Assembly (NCBI GenBank): GCA_001768325.1
Contig: MENQ01000007.1
Location: 1-64,000 of the forward strand
Direction: 5' to 3'
DNA length: 64,000 bases
Origin: Bacteroidetes bacterium GWC2_46_850
GTDB lineage: Bacteria; Bacteroidota; Bacteroidia; Bacteroidales; Dysgonomonadaceae
A model generated the notes under the pieces. That model was not told the origin of the DNA and ran no database searches. It was given only the letters and a program-made list of their open reading frames with translations. How positions within the stretch are numbered: position 1 is the stretch's first letter; every line of letters starts with the position of its first letter. Below, piece after piece: positions 53,904 to 63,740 of this stretch. A program made the translations under genes and the position numbers.

Positions 53904-55223
53904 TTATTGCAGAAGTTGTGATCCGTCTGAATTAGCCACTGATAAAGAGGCAATCACGGGATTAGAGACATCTTCGTAAAGTTCCAGATCAAAATATCCG
54001 GCTGCAGCTGTAATGTGGTCGAAGACATCAGAGACAATCTCCTCATACCGTACCCAGTCTATTGTAGCAGTGAAGAAGTAAAGCTCCAGCGGCAATCCCT
54101 TGGAGGTGGGCTGCAACTGACGTACAATAAGCAACAGTTCTTTGTGCACATCGGGATGATTGCGCAGGTAGTTGTCGATGTAATGCCTGTAAAGCCCCAT
54201 GTTGGTCAGGTTCCGGCCATTGATGAGCAACGACTTATCAGCACCGGCGCGGCTGTTATACTCGTTGATTTCCACCGCCTTTTTTTGAATATAATCAGAA
54301 ATATATTGAATCTTCTCCAGTCCGGCAATCTCTTCTTCCCGGATAAAACGGATGGTGGATTGTTTTATAAAAACGGATCTTTTCAGACGTCTTCCCCCTG
54401 TATCAACCATACCACGCCAGTTTTGAAAGGAGTCCGAAACAAGTGAATAGGGCGGAATGGTGGTGATGGTCTTATCAAAATTACGAATCTTCACTGTGGT
54501 CAGTGTGATCTGTACCACATCTCCGTCGGCACCATATTTGGGCATGGTAATCCAGTCACCGATGCGTACCATGTCGTTCGTCGAGACCTGCAGGCTGGCC
54601 ACAAAACCCAGGATGGTATCTTTAAATATAAGCATCAGGATGGCCGATGCAGCACCCAGACCGGTAATGATGACGGTTGGGTTCTGTCCAGTAAGAATTG
54701 AAAAGAGAATAATAAATCCGATGATATAAAAGATGATCTTTACCACCTGCACGTAACTGTCCAGCGGTTTATCCTTCAGGCTGGGTTTTGTGCGCAATGT
54801 ATCGGAAAAGGCATTCACCACCGACATAATCAACCAGATCACATAAAATATCAGGTAGATATCGGCCAGCTTGTCCATAAACCGCATTGTTTTAGGGAAC
54901 TGGTCAAAAATAATGGGTATCGATCCTTTTGCCAGACTAAAAGGCACGATCATTGCCAGAAAATGCGGGAAACGTCGTTTGGAAAGGTTCTCCAGAATAT
55001 CGGCTTTCGATAATCTGGCTGAGCGACTCAGAATAGTCTGTAGAATAATCCGGGTAACGTACTGCACCACAAACACAAGGACAACAACAACAGATACAAG
55101 AAAAATAAGGTTGATGTATTTTACCCAATTATCGGATATCCCAATATTTTTCAGGAATTCTATCGACCATTCACTGATGGCATTGGTTGAGCGGGAAATA
55201 TGCTCAATATTGTCTTCATTCAT
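53904..55223 (-). CDS. MscS-family mechanosensitive ion channel
   Basis: 439 aa. Four to five membrane segments near the N-terminus (YINLIFLVSVVVVLVFVVQY; IYLIFYVIWLIMSVVNAFS; IIFYIIGFIILFSILTGQN), then the pore helix region ITGLGAASAILMLIFKDTIL and the beta domain GDWITMPKYGADGDVVQITL. The C-terminal domain has FRNW-like SFQNWRGMVDTGGRRLKRSV and extends about 170 residues past the MscS core, as in the YbdG-like subgroup. It opens on membrane tension after osmotic downshock. Confidence 0.92.
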   Translation of the reverse strand: MNEDNIEHISRSTNAISEWSIEFLKNIGISDNWVKYINLIFLVSVVVVLVFVVQYVTRIILQTILSRSARLSKADILENLSKRRFPHFLAMIVPFSLAKGSIPIIFDQFPKTMRFMDKLADIYLIFYVIWLIMSVVNAFSDTLRTKPSLKDKPLDSYVQVVKIIFYIIGFIILFSILTGQNPTVIITGLGAASAILMLIFKDTILGFVASLQVSTNDMVRIGDWITMPKYGADGDVVQITLTTVKIRNFDKTITTIPPYSLVSDSFQNWRGMVDTGGRRLKRSVFIKQSTIRFIREEEIAGLEKIQYISDYIQKKAVEINEYNSRAGADKSLLINGRNLTNMGLYRHYIDNYLRNHPDVHKELLLIVRQLQPTSKGLPLELYFFTATIDWVRYEEIVSDVFDHITAAAGYFDLELYEDVSNPVIASLSVANSDGSQLLQ

Positions 55224-55333
55224 AGAGATAGCAATCTTTTTTGGTTATCATCTTTACAAAGATAAACTTTTTAACGCTTTCTCCAAAACTTCTTTTTTTA
55301 AATCCAATTCTCTGCTGATTCGGGGAATCATTG

Positions 55334-55341
55334 TATATTTG
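55334..55341 (+). promoter_or_regulatory. Putative -7 element (TATATTTG)
   Basis: TATATTTG matches the TAnnTTTG consensus, 31 bp before the ATG at 55373. The -33 TTTG is not clear. Confidence 0.4.
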
Positions 55342-55372
55342 TACAAACGATTCATTGATAAATAAAAATAAT

Positions 55373-56575
55373 ATGGGAAAAGTACTGATCATTGGTGCCG
55401 GCGGCGTGGGAACAGTTGTCGCCAACAAGGTGGCACAGAATAACGGGATATTCAGCGACATCATGCTGGCCAGCCGTACCAAAAGCAAATGCGACGCCAT
55501 TGCAGAAGATGTGAAACGCCGGACAGGTGTGGAAATCAAAACAGCACGGGTAGATGCCGACAATGTACCGGAACTGGTATCCCTTTTCAACGAATTCAAA
55601 CCGGAGCTGGTGATCAACGTGGCACTCCCCTATCAGGATCTCACCATCATGGATGCCTGTCTCGAATCGGGAGTCAACTACCTCGATACGGCCAACTACG
55701 AACCGAAGGATGAAGCCAAGTTTGAATACAAGTGGCAGTGGGCCTACAAGGAGAAATTCGAGAAAGCCGGACTGACTGCCATCCTCGGTTGCGGCTTCGA
55801 CCCGGGCGTGACCAGCATCTTCACCGCTTACGCCGCCAAACATCATTTCGATGAAATACACTATCTAGACATTGTAGACTGCAACGCAGGTGACCACGGC
55901 AAGGCATTTGCCACCAACTTCAATCCCGAGATCAACATTCGAGAGGTAACCCAGAAAGGTAAATACTGGGAAAACGGAGAGTGGGTGGAAACAGAACCCC
56001 ACGAAATACATAAACCACTCACCTATCCCGAGATAGGACCAAAGGAATCCTACGTAATCTATCACGAGGAGCTCGAATCACTGGTGAAGAACTTCCCCTC
56101 CCTCAAACGCGCCCGCTTCTGGATGACCTTCGGACAGGAATACCTTACCCACCTGCGGGTAATCCAGAATATCGGCATGGCCCGCATAGACGAGGTGGAA
56201 TACAACGGCCAGAAGATTGTACCAATTCAGTTCCTGAAGGCCGTGCTGCCCGATCCGGGTGAGCTGGGCGAGAACTACACGGGCCAGACCTCCATCGGCT
56301 GTCGTATCCGCGGCATCAAAGACGGGAAGGAACGTACCTATTATATCTATAACAACTGCAGCCACGAGGAAGCCTATAAAGAAACCGGAGCCCAGGGTGT
56401 GAGCTACACCACAGGCGTTCCGGCCACCATTGGCGCCATCATGTTCATGCAGGGTCTCTGGAAAAAGCCGGGAGTCTTCAATGTGGAAGAGTTTAATCCC
56501 GATCCGTTTATGGAGCAGCTCAACAAACAGGGACTACCCTGGCACGAACTGTTTGACCTGGATCTGGAGGTTTGA
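55373..56575 (+). CDS. Carboxynorspermidine synthase (saccharopine dehydrogenase family)
   Basis: 400 aa from ATG 55373; the longer frame from 55331 is not needed. The Rossmann motif KVLIIGAGGVGTVVANKVAQ and LASRTKSKCDAIAEDV, then YLDTANYEPKDEAKFEYKWQ and CGFDPGVTSIFTAYAAKHHF are diagnostic of carboxynorspermidine dehydrogenase. It reductively condenses aspartate semialdehyde with diaminopropane or putrescine, on the alternative spermidine route of many Bacteroidetes. The partner decarboxylase is not in the window. Confidence 0.93.
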   Translation: MGKVLIIGAGGVGTVVANKVAQNNGIFSDIMLASRTKSKCDAIAEDVKRRTGVEIKTARVDADNVPELVSLFNEFKPELVINVALPYQDLTIMDACLESGVNYLDTANYEPKDEAKFEYKWQWAYKEKFEKAGLTAILGCGFDPGVTSIFTAYAAKHHFDEIHYLDIVDCNAGDHGKAFATNFNPEINIREVTQKGKYWENGEWVETEPHEIHKPLTYPEIGPKESYVIYHEELESLVKNFPSLKRARFWMTFGQEYLTHLRVIQNIGMARIDEVEYNGQKIVPIQFLKAVLPDPGELGENYTGQTSIGCRIRGIKDGKERTYYIYNNCSHEEAYKETGAQGVSYTTGVPATIGAIMFMQGLWKKPGVFNVEEFNPDPFMEQLNKQGLPWHELFDLDLEV

Positions 56576-56602
56576 TTGATACTCCAGGTGCTACGCCAGA
56601 TA

Positions 56603-56616
56603 CCGGCGCAAGCCGG
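56603..56616. terminator. Weak hairpin between CANSDH and TehA-like genes
   Basis: CCGGC (56603-56607), loop GCAA, GCCGG (56612-56616), then a T-rich stretch beginning about 56626. Possible terminator of the preceding gene. Confidence 0.35.
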
Positions 56617-56671
56617 GATACAATACTTTTGCTTTTTACGGGAAGATAAACGTTATTAAAACTCATCTCCG

Positions 56672-57748
56672 ATGACCAAAAGCAAGCTGATTTACGCCAC
56701 ATTTTTGCGTGATCTCTCCAATCTGCCTACGGCCTATTTTGCATTGGTCATGGCCACAGGTATTGTATCCATTGCGTCATACTATCACCATTTTATCCGA
56801 CTGGCGAATTTTCTTTTTTACTTTAATATAGTGGCATACCTATTCTTGAGTTTCCTCTATGTTTTGAGACTGATAATTTTTCCGGAAAAGTTCGTCACCG
56901 ACATAAAAGACCATGCAAAAAGTCCGGGCTTCCTGACATATGTCGCCGGAAGCTGCGTATTGGGCAGTCAGTTTATTATTATAGCTGGCAACCATGCTGC
57001 AGCTTCCGTGTTGTTTTATATAGGCACCATTGCGTGGCTGATACTCATCTACACTGTATTTACTGTCTTTACGGTTAAGAAAGAGAAGCCACCCATCAAT
57101 ATGGCCATCAGCGGGGTATGGCTGCTTATCATTGTATCCACCCAGTCGGTATCCATTCTTGCCACTCAGCTGACCGGACATCTTCCATTTACCAACGACC
57201 TCCTGTTGTTTTTTGCGTTGGCTATGTTCCTTTGCGGATGTATGCTCTATATCATTATCATCACGCTGATCGTATACCGAATGTCATTTTTTGAAATGCG
57301 GGCTGAGGAGTTTGCTCCTGCCTACTGGATTAATATGGGAGCGGTAGCCATCTCCACACTGGCAGGCTCCAATCTGATATTAAACGGACACGATTGGTCG
57401 TTTATTCGGGAGATACTCCCCTTCCTGAAGGGATTCACACTCTTTTTCTGGGCTATTGGCAGTTGGTGGATCCCCCTTATTGTGATATTGGGTATCTGGC
57501 GGCATGTCTTTAAACATTTGCCTTTCAGATATCATCCCCAGTATTGGGGAATGATATTCCCCCTTGGCATGTACACTGCCTGCACGGTAAAACTGTCTCA
57601 AGCACTGGAACTACACTTTCTCATGGCCATTCCTTCGTTTTTCATCTATATCGCATTGGCTGCATGGATGATTGCTTTTTTTAGCATGTTTTATGCCATA
57701 GGCAAAGATTATTTGTTTGGCAAAAACAACTCAAATCTTAAAGTTTGA
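56672..57748 (+). CDS. TehA/SLAC1-family voltage-dependent anion channel-like protein
   Basis: 358 aa, about ten membrane helices. LPTAYFALVMATGIVSIASY is the family signature at the N-terminus, and FWAIGSWWIPLIVILGIWRH and PLGMYTACTVKLSQALELHF lie near the end. Members are anion channels or C4-dicarboxylate/sulfite/nitrate exporters. It lies 140 bp upstream of narG on the same strand, so nitrate or nitrite conductance is an attractive but unproven role. There is no other nitrate transporter in the visible part of the cluster. Confidence 0.85.
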   Translation: MTKSKLIYATFLRDLSNLPTAYFALVMATGIVSIASYYHHFIRLANFLFYFNIVAYLFLSFLYVLRLIIFPEKFVTDIKDHAKSPGFLTYVAGSCVLGSQFIIIAGNHAAASVLFYIGTIAWLILIYTVFTVFTVKKEKPPINMAISGVWLLIIVSTQSVSILATQLTGHLPFTNDLLLFFALAMFLCGCMLYIIIITLIVYRMSFFEMRAEEFAPAYWINMGAVAISTLAGSNLILNGHDWSFIREILPFLKGFTLFFWAIGSWWIPLIVILGIWRHVFKHLPFRYHPQYWGMIFPLGMYTACTVKLSQALELHFLMAIPSFFIYIALAAWMIAFFSMFYAIGKDYLFGKNNSNLKV

Positions 57749-57888
57749 TAAATATACAGGGTTTATGGCTGATAAGTATTATTTATATTATATATTTATC
57801 AGATATTTCTAAAGACGCAGCGAATTAATATACTAAAACACAGGCAAGCGTGATGATCACACTTACCTTAACCTAACACGCTTTTATT
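57749..57888 (+). promoter_or_regulatory. narG leader with alternative hairpins
   Basis: An inverted repeat CTGATAA (57769-57775) / TTATCAG (57796-57802) could be an operator. Nearer the ATG, AAGCGTGAT (57846-57854) can pair with ATCACACTT (57856-57864, one mismatch) or its 7-mer core with CACGCTT (57877-57883), the latter followed by a T-run. No canonical FNR site (TTGAT-N4-ATCAA) was found. Confidence 0.45.
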
Positions 57889-60800
57889 ATGAGCCTACTG
57901 AATAAACTAATCTATTTTAGTAAAAAGGCTACTGTGAGCGCCGACAAACACATTGTCACAACCGATACACCCCGTGATTGGGAACGCTTCTACCGTAACC
58001 GATGGCAATTTGATAAGGTGGTACACTCAACCCATGGCGTAAACTGCACGGGATCCTGCTCGTGGAAGATATTTGTAAAAAACGGACTGGTTACCTGGGA
58101 ACTTCAGAATACCAATTACCCCGAAACAAGACCCGATCTCCCCAACCATGAACCGCGTGGCTGTCCCCGCGGAGCAAGCTATTCGTGGTATCTGTATAGT
58201 GCCAACCGGGTGAAATACCCCATGATAAGAGGGGTATTGGCTCAAGCATACCGAAAAGCCAAAGAGATACACAACGATCCGGTCGTTGCCTGGGAGAGCA
58301 TCATGAATGATCCCGCTACGCGCAACGCCTACATCAGCCAGCGGGGTCTGGGCGGCCTCATTCGCCTCGATTGGGAAGAGGCGCAGGAGATCATCGCTGC
58401 CGCCAATATATATACCATCAAGAAATATGGTCCCGACCGGCTGGCAGGTTTCACTCCTATCCCGGCCATGTCAATGATTAGTTACTCCTCCGGCACCCGC
58501 TATTTGAGCCTGTTGGGAGGAACGGTGCTGAGCTTCTACGACTTTTACTGCGACCTGCCACCCGCTTCACCCCAGACATGGGGAGAACAAACCGATGTGC
58601 CGGAAAGTGCCGACTGGTACAACTCCTCTTTTCTGATGCTTTGGGGCTCCAATGTGCCGGTCACCCGTACGCCGGATGCTCCTTTCTATACACAGGTCCG
58701 ATACAAAGGCACAAAAACCGTCAACATATCACCCGACTTCAATGAAGCAGCCAAATTTGCAGACCTGTGGATAAAACCAAAACAGGGAACGGATGCAGCA
58801 GTGGGCATGGCGATGGGTCATGTAATTCTTAAAGAGTTTTACATGGAGAAAAAGACTCCCTATTTTGAAAATTACGTAAAACAATATTCCGATCTTCCTT
58901 TTTTGGTAAAAGTAGAAAAGAAGGATGGTAAATATCAGGCCGGAAGAATCATCAGAGCCTCCGACATAAAGGCAAAGTATGCTGATGTTGAAAAAGCCGA
59001 CTGGAAGCCATTGCTCATCGATGAGAAAAGCAAAGAGATGGTGATCCCCAATGGAACAATTGGTTCACGCTGGGACAAGAATCAAAAGTGGAATCTGGAA
59101 ATGGTGGATGTTTTAACCGGCAAAGAAATCACACCCCAGCTATCCTTTGCAGCTGATTATGATGAAGTAGCGGAGTTAGCTTTTCCCTATTTTGGGGATA
59201 CAGATCATGAAGAAATTTTATACAGGAAAATACCTGTAAGAAAATCACCGGATGGAGAATTCCTTTATTGCACAGTCTATGACCTGACCATTGCCAACTA
59301 CGGGCTTTCATTGGGTTTGCCGGGCGAGGCTCCTTCTCCCGAATATACGGAAGATGCACCTTATACGCCTGCATGGCAGGAAAAGATTACCGGTGTTCCC
59401 GCCGGGCATATCATTTCAACAGCAAGACAGTTTGCGGAGAATGCGGAGAAGACCGAAGGCAAATCAATGATTATCATTGGTTGTGGTGTGAACCACTGGT
59501 ATCAAACCGACATGATTTATCGCAGTGCCATCAATATGCTGATCTTCTGTGGCTGTGTGGGAAAGTCGGGTGGCGGCTGGTCCCACTATGTAGGGCAGGA
59601 GAAACTGCGGCCACAAACAGGGTGGACTCCGCTGGCGTTTGCCCTCGACTGGCACCGCCCACCGCGACACATGAATACAACCTCCTATTTTTATATGCAT
59701 ACCAACCAGTGGCGTTACGAGAAAGTGGGTGTGACCGAGCTCATCTCTCCATTGGCAGATCAGGAAAAATGGTCGAAACTGTCAATGATCGACTGCAATG
59801 TAAAAGCGGAGCGAATGGGTTGGTTGCCTTCCAGTCCACAGTTAAGCGACAACCCCATCAAATTGGGGAAACAAGCCGATGAGCAGGGTCAGGATATACA
59901 AAGCTTCATTACCCAAAAATTAAAAAGCAATGAGCTGACTATCGCTTCGGAAGATCCCGATGATCCAAAGAACTTCCCGAGAAACATGTTTATATGGCGA
60001 TCCAATCTACTGGCTTCCAGCGCAAAGGGAATGGAGTACTTTATGAAACATCTGCTGGGTGCACAAAACAGTGTGCTTGGGGAAGATTTAAAAGCCAACG
60101 GACAGCAGTTACCTCAGGAGGTGAGATGGCACGACAAGGCGCCCGAAGGAAAACTGGACCTGCTTGTCACACTCGATTTCAGGATGTCCACTTCCGCACT
60201 GCACTCCGACATCATTCTGCCGGCTGCCACATGGTACGAGAAGAACGACCTGAGTACCACCGACTTGCATCCATTCATTCATCCTTTTTCAAATGCTGTA
60301 GATCCGGTTTGGGAAGCACGTACCGACTGGAATATCTTCAAAGGTCTGGCAAAAAAAGTTTCGGAGCTTTCGCCCGGCCACCTCGGAAAAGAGAAGGATA
60401 TTGTGATGCTGCCCATGCAACACGACTCACCCATGGAGATTTCAGAAACTGCTTATGCCAAAGATTGGAAAACAGATAATCTAGAACTGAAACCAGGAAA
60501 AAATATGCCGGATATCATTGAGGTGATCCGTGATTATCCTGAAACCTACAAAAGATACACCACCTTGGGTCCCCTCATGGAAAAGCTGGGCAATGGAGGG
60601 AAAGGCATCAGCTGGAATACGAAAGATGAGGTGGATTTGTTGAAGAAGCTGAATATCTCTTCCAACGGGTATAAGGCAAACGGAAGTGCCCTCATCGAAA
60701 CCGACATACATGCCGCCGAGATGATCCTGACTCTGGCACCGGAGACCAACGGCAAAGTAGCCATGAAAGCCTGGGGGGCATTGGAGAAATTTACAGGACG

Positions 60801-61584
60801 CAAGCATCAGCATCTGGCATCGGCACGCGAAGATGAACAGATCCGATTTAAAGATCTGCTTCAGCAACCGCGAAAGATCATTACCTCGCCCACATGGAGT
60901 GGCGTGGAGTCTCATGAGGTCTCGTACAATGCAGGTTATACCAATGTGCACGAACTGATCCCCTGGCGCACGCTCACGGGACGGCAAACGCTCTATCAGG
61001 ACCACCCCTGGATGATTGACTTTGGCGAAAACCTGGTTTGCTATAAACCACCCATCGATACAAAATCGTTAAAAGGAATGACCGGAAAATTGGATGGAGA
61101 TGAAAAATATATGGTGCTGAATATGATGACTCCCCACAACAAGTGGACCATTCACTCTACCTGGTCCGACAATCTGATCATGCTCACTCTGGGGCGTGGT
61201 GGTCCTGTAGCGTGGATGAGCGAAGAGGACGCAAAAAAAATAGATTTGACCGACAATGACTGGGTAGAGGTATTTAATGAAAACGGTGCAACTGTTGTGC
61301 GGATTGTGGTGTCGCAAAGAATTCCCAACGGTGTATTGATCATGTATCACAATCAGGAGCGAACAGTCAATATGCCTGTAAGTCAGGTGACCGGAAACAG
61401 GGGAGGTGTACACAACTCGGTATCCCGGCTTTGTCTGAAACCCACCCATATGATTGGCGGATACGCTCAGCTGAGCTATGGTTTAAATTATTATGGCACC
61501 ATCGGAACCAACAGGGATGAGTTTATCATCATTCGCAAGCTCAACAAAGTGGAATGGTTGGATCAACCCATTGAAGAATCTTAA
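57889..61584 (+). CDS. narG: Respiratory nitrate reductase alpha subunit
   Basis: 1231 aa, full length. Cluster FS0 ligands H49, C53, C57 (HGVNCTGSC) and C92 are at exactly the positions of the E. coli protein, and the Mo-ligand Asp is D222 (YCDLPPASPQTWGEQTDVPE). SSFLMLWGSNVPVTRTPDA follows. No Tat signal is seen, matching membrane-anchored cytoplasmic NarGHI rather than periplasmic Nap. It reduces nitrate to nitrite with electrons from quinol through NarI and NarH. First gene of the visible narGHJI operon. Confidence 0.97.
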   Translation: MSLLNKLIYFSKKATVSADKHIVTTDTPRDWERFYRNRWQFDKVVHSTHGVNCTGSCSWKIFVKNGLVTWELQNTNYPETRPDLPNHEPRGCPRGASYSWYLYSANRVKYPMIRGVLAQAYRKAKEIHNDPVVAWESIMNDPATRNAYISQRGLGGLIRLDWEEAQEIIAAANIYTIKKYGPDRLAGFTPIPAMSMISYSSGTRYLSLLGGTVLSFYDFYCDLPPASPQTWGEQTDVPESADWYNSSFLMLWGSNVPVTRTPDAPFYTQVRYKGTKTVNISPDFNEAAKFADLWIKPKQGTDAAVGMAMGHVILKEFYMEKKTPYFENYVKQYSDLPFLVKVEKKDGKYQAGRIIRASDIKAKYADVEKADWKPLLIDEKSKEMVIPNGTIGSRWDKNQKWNLEMVDVLTGKEITPQLSFAADYDEVAELAFPYFGDTDHEEILYRKIPVRKSPDGEFLYCTVYDLTIANYGLSLGLPGEAPSPEYTEDAPYTPAWQEKITGVPAGHIISTARQFAENAEKTEGKSMIIIGCGVNHWYQTDMIYRSAINMLIFCGCVGKSGGGWSHYVGQEKLRPQTGWTPLAFALDWHRPPRHMNTTSYFYMHTNQWRYEKVGVTELISPLADQEKWSKLSMIDCNVKAERMGWLPSSPQLSDNPIKLGKQADEQGQDIQSFITQKLKSNELTIASEDPDDPKNFPRNMFIWRSNLLASSAKGMEYFMKHLLGAQNSVLGEDLKANGQQLPQEVRWHDKAPEGKLDLLVTLDFRMSTSALHSDIILPAATWYEKNDLSTTDLHPFIHPFSNAVDPVWEARTDWNIFKGLAKKVSELSPGHLGKEKDIVMLPMQHDSPMEISETAYAKDWKTDNLELKPGKNMPDIIEVIRDYPETYKRYTTLGPLMEKLGNGGKGISWNTKDEVDLLKKLNISSNGYKANGSALIETDIHAAEMILTLAPETNGKVAMKAWGALEKFTGRKHQHLASAREDEQIRFKDLLQQPRKIITSPTWSGVESHEVSYNAGYTNVHELIPWRTLTGRQTLYQDHPWMIDFGENLVCYKPPIDTKSLKGMTGKLDGDEKYMVLNMMTPHNKWTIHSTWSDNLIMLTLGRGGPVAWMSEEDAKKIDLTDNDWVEVFNENGATVVRIVVSQRIPNGVLIMYHNQERTVNMPVSQVTGNRGGVHNSVSRLCLKPTHMIGGYAQLSYGLNYYGTIGTNRDEFIIIRKLNKVEWLDQPIEES

Positions 61585-61597
61585 AAACTAAGACATT

Positions 61598-63082
61598 ATG
61601 CTCATACGCGCACAAATAGCAATGGTCATGAACCTGGACAAGTGCATCGGCTGCCACACATGCTCGGTCACCTGTAAAAACGTATGGACCTCACGCAAAG
61701 GGGTTGAATATGTATGGTTCAACAATGTGGAAACCAAACCGGGGATAGGTTATCCCGACGAGTGGGAGAATCAGGAGCGATGGAAAGGTGGCTGGAAACT
61801 CGACAAAGACAGTGTGACACCCAGAATGGGCAGCAAACCGGGGATCATAAAAAACATCTTTGCCAATCCCACCATGCCCACCATAGATGATTATTATGAG
61901 CCTTTCACCTTTAACTATTCTGTATTACACAAAGGTTCTAAGTTCAAAACACCTCCCACGGCACGGCCTCACTCAATCCTGACCGGAAAAGTGATGGAGA
62001 AGATTGAAAAGACACCCAACTGGGAGGATGATCTGGGGGGAGAATTCGCAAAAAGAGGCATGGATGCAAACTTTAAAGGTGTCCCAAAAGATATATACGG
62101 TGAGTTTAAAAACTCATTCATCATGTATCTGCCCCGTATTTGTGAACATTGCCTCAATCCTACCTGTGTGGCAGTATGTCCTTCGGGAGCTATCTACAAA
62201 CGTGAAGAGGATGGCATTGTGCTCATCGATCAGGAGCGCTGCAGGGGCTGGCGTCAATGTATCAGCGGTTGCCCCTATAAAAAGGTCTACTTCAACTGGG
62301 AAACCAAAAGATCTGAGAAATGCACTTTCTGCTATCCGCGCATCGAAGCCGGTGAATCAACCATTTGCAGTGAATCGTGTGTGGGAAGGATTCGATATAT
62401 TGGCATGATGCTTTACGATGCCGACAAGATTAAATCAGTAGCAATGACACCCGATGAAACAGATCTTTACGATGAACATCTCAACCTGTTTTTAGATCCC
62501 CGCGATCCGGATGTTATTTCTGAAGCCCGCAAACAGGGTATTCCGGAAAATGTGCTGCAGGCTGCAGCGGCCTCCCCCATTTACAGGATGGCGATCGACT
62601 GGAAGATTGCCTTTCCGTTGCACCCTGAATACCGGACACTGCCCATGGTGTGGTACGTACCTCCCCTCTCGCCCATACAATCGGCAGCCAATAGCGGAGA
62701 TATCGGGATGAACGGTATCTTACCCGACGTGGATGATATGCGTATCTCTCATAAATATTTGGCAAATTTATTTACAGCGGGTGATGAAAAGCCTGTAAAA
62801 GATGCGCTGAAGCGAATGCTTGCCATGCGGGCGTATATGAGAAGCAAGACGGTTGACAAAGAAGAGAACCTCACAGTATTGGAAGGAACCGATCTCACAC
62901 CGGAAGAGGTAGAAAAGATGTATCATCTTTTGGCTATTGCAAACTATAAGGATCGGTTCGTGATACCCACAAGCCACAGGGAAGAGGCTAAAAATGTCTA
63001 TCTGAAACAATCCAGCTGTGGCTTCTCAGATGGAGGCTGCGACGACAATCAAAAAATAAAAAACCTGTTTGGAGGAATCTGA
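61598..63082 (+). CDS. narH: Respiratory nitrate reductase beta subunit
   Basis: 494 aa iron-sulfur electron carrier. Cys groups: CIGCHTCSVTC from residue 16, CEHCLNPTCVAVC, CRGWRQCISGCPYKK and CTFCYP...CSESC. The Trp in CRGW replaces a Cys and gives the [3Fe-4S] centre, as in E. coli NarH. The C-terminus has CGFSDGGCDD. It starts 13 bp after narG; its stop TGA overlaps the narJ start by one base. Confidence 0.97.
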   Translation: MLIRAQIAMVMNLDKCIGCHTCSVTCKNVWTSRKGVEYVWFNNVETKPGIGYPDEWENQERWKGGWKLDKDSVTPRMGSKPGIIKNIFANPTMPTIDDYYEPFTFNYSVLHKGSKFKTPPTARPHSILTGKVMEKIEKTPNWEDDLGGEFAKRGMDANFKGVPKDIYGEFKNSFIMYLPRICEHCLNPTCVAVCPSGAIYKREEDGIVLIDQERCRGWRQCISGCPYKKVYFNWETKRSEKCTFCYPRIEAGESTICSESCVGRIRYIGMMLYDADKIKSVAMTPDETDLYDEHLNLFLDPRDPDVISEARKQGIPENVLQAAAASPIYRMAIDWKIAFPLHPEYRTLPMVWYVPPLSPIQSAANSGDIGMNGILPDVDDMRISHKYLANLFTAGDEKPVKDALKRMLAMRAYMRSKTVDKEENLTVLEGTDLTPEEVEKMYHLLAIANYKDRFVIPTSHREEAKNVYLKQSSCGFSDGGCDDNQKIKNLFGGI

Positions 63083-63705
63083 TGATGAAAACCTATAAAG
63101 TGCTCTCTCTGCTACTCTCTTACCCCACTGATGAGCTGCAAAAATTTTTGCCTCACGTGGAAAGAGAAATGAGGGAAGAATCATTGCTGCAGGAAGATAC
63201 AATAAGCGGATTGGTTCAGTTTTGCAAAAGACATGGTCCACTCGATCTCACCCATTGGCAGGAAGAGTACGTGCAGCTGTTTGATTACTCCAGAAGTGTT
63301 TCGCTGCATATCTTTGAACATATCAAAGGTGAGTCGAAGGATCGTGGACAAGCCATGGTCAACCTGATGGAATTTTACAAGGAAAATGGAATGTACCTCA
63401 CCACCAAGGAACTTCCAGATTATATTCCCGCTTTCTTGGAATTCCTTTCTACCCTGCCCCCGGCAAAAGCAGCAGAACTTTTGGGTGAGACCGTGCATGT
63501 GATGGATCGGATCAATGAGGCACTGATCGAAAGTGAAAATATCTACAACGTCATCTTCCAGGCTATTATTTCATTATCAGCCAAAAAACCTGACAAGACA
63601 ATTACCAGGGAGATGATTAAGAACGAGAAACCGTTGGATTTGGATGCGGAGTATGAAGAAGAGCCTGTGACCTTTGGAGGAGAAGCCTGCCAAACCGACC
63701 GGTAA
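63082..63705 (+). CDS. narJ: Nitrate reductase molybdenum cofactor assembly chaperone
   Basis: 207 aa, helical TorD/NarJ family. YKVLSLLLSYPTDELQKFLP, LDLTHWQEEYVQLFDYSRSV, and SLHIFEHIKGESKDRGQAMV are family landmarks. It helps load the Mo cofactor and Fe-S cluster into NarG before membrane attachment. Two starts are possible (63082 or 63085, ATGATG); the first overlaps the narH stop by one base. narI follows after 35 bp. Confidence 0.93.
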   Translation: MMKTYKVLSLLLSYPTDELQKFLPHVEREMREESLLQEDTISGLVQFCKRHGPLDLTHWQEEYVQLFDYSRSVSLHIFEHIKGESKDRGQAMVNLMEFYKENGMYLTTKELPDYIPAFLEFLSTLPPAKAAELLGETVHVMDRINEALIESENIYNVIFQAIISLSAKKPDKTITREMIKNEKPLDLDAEYEEEPVTFGGEACQTDR

Positions 63706-63740
63706 ACCATTTGACCTGTTTAAACATAAAATCAACAGAC

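Noticed and set aside
57749-57888. FNR-type operator before narG
   Set aside because: No TTGAT-N4-ATCAA; the GTGA-N3-TCAC at 57850-57860 has the wrong spacing for CRP/FNR sites.
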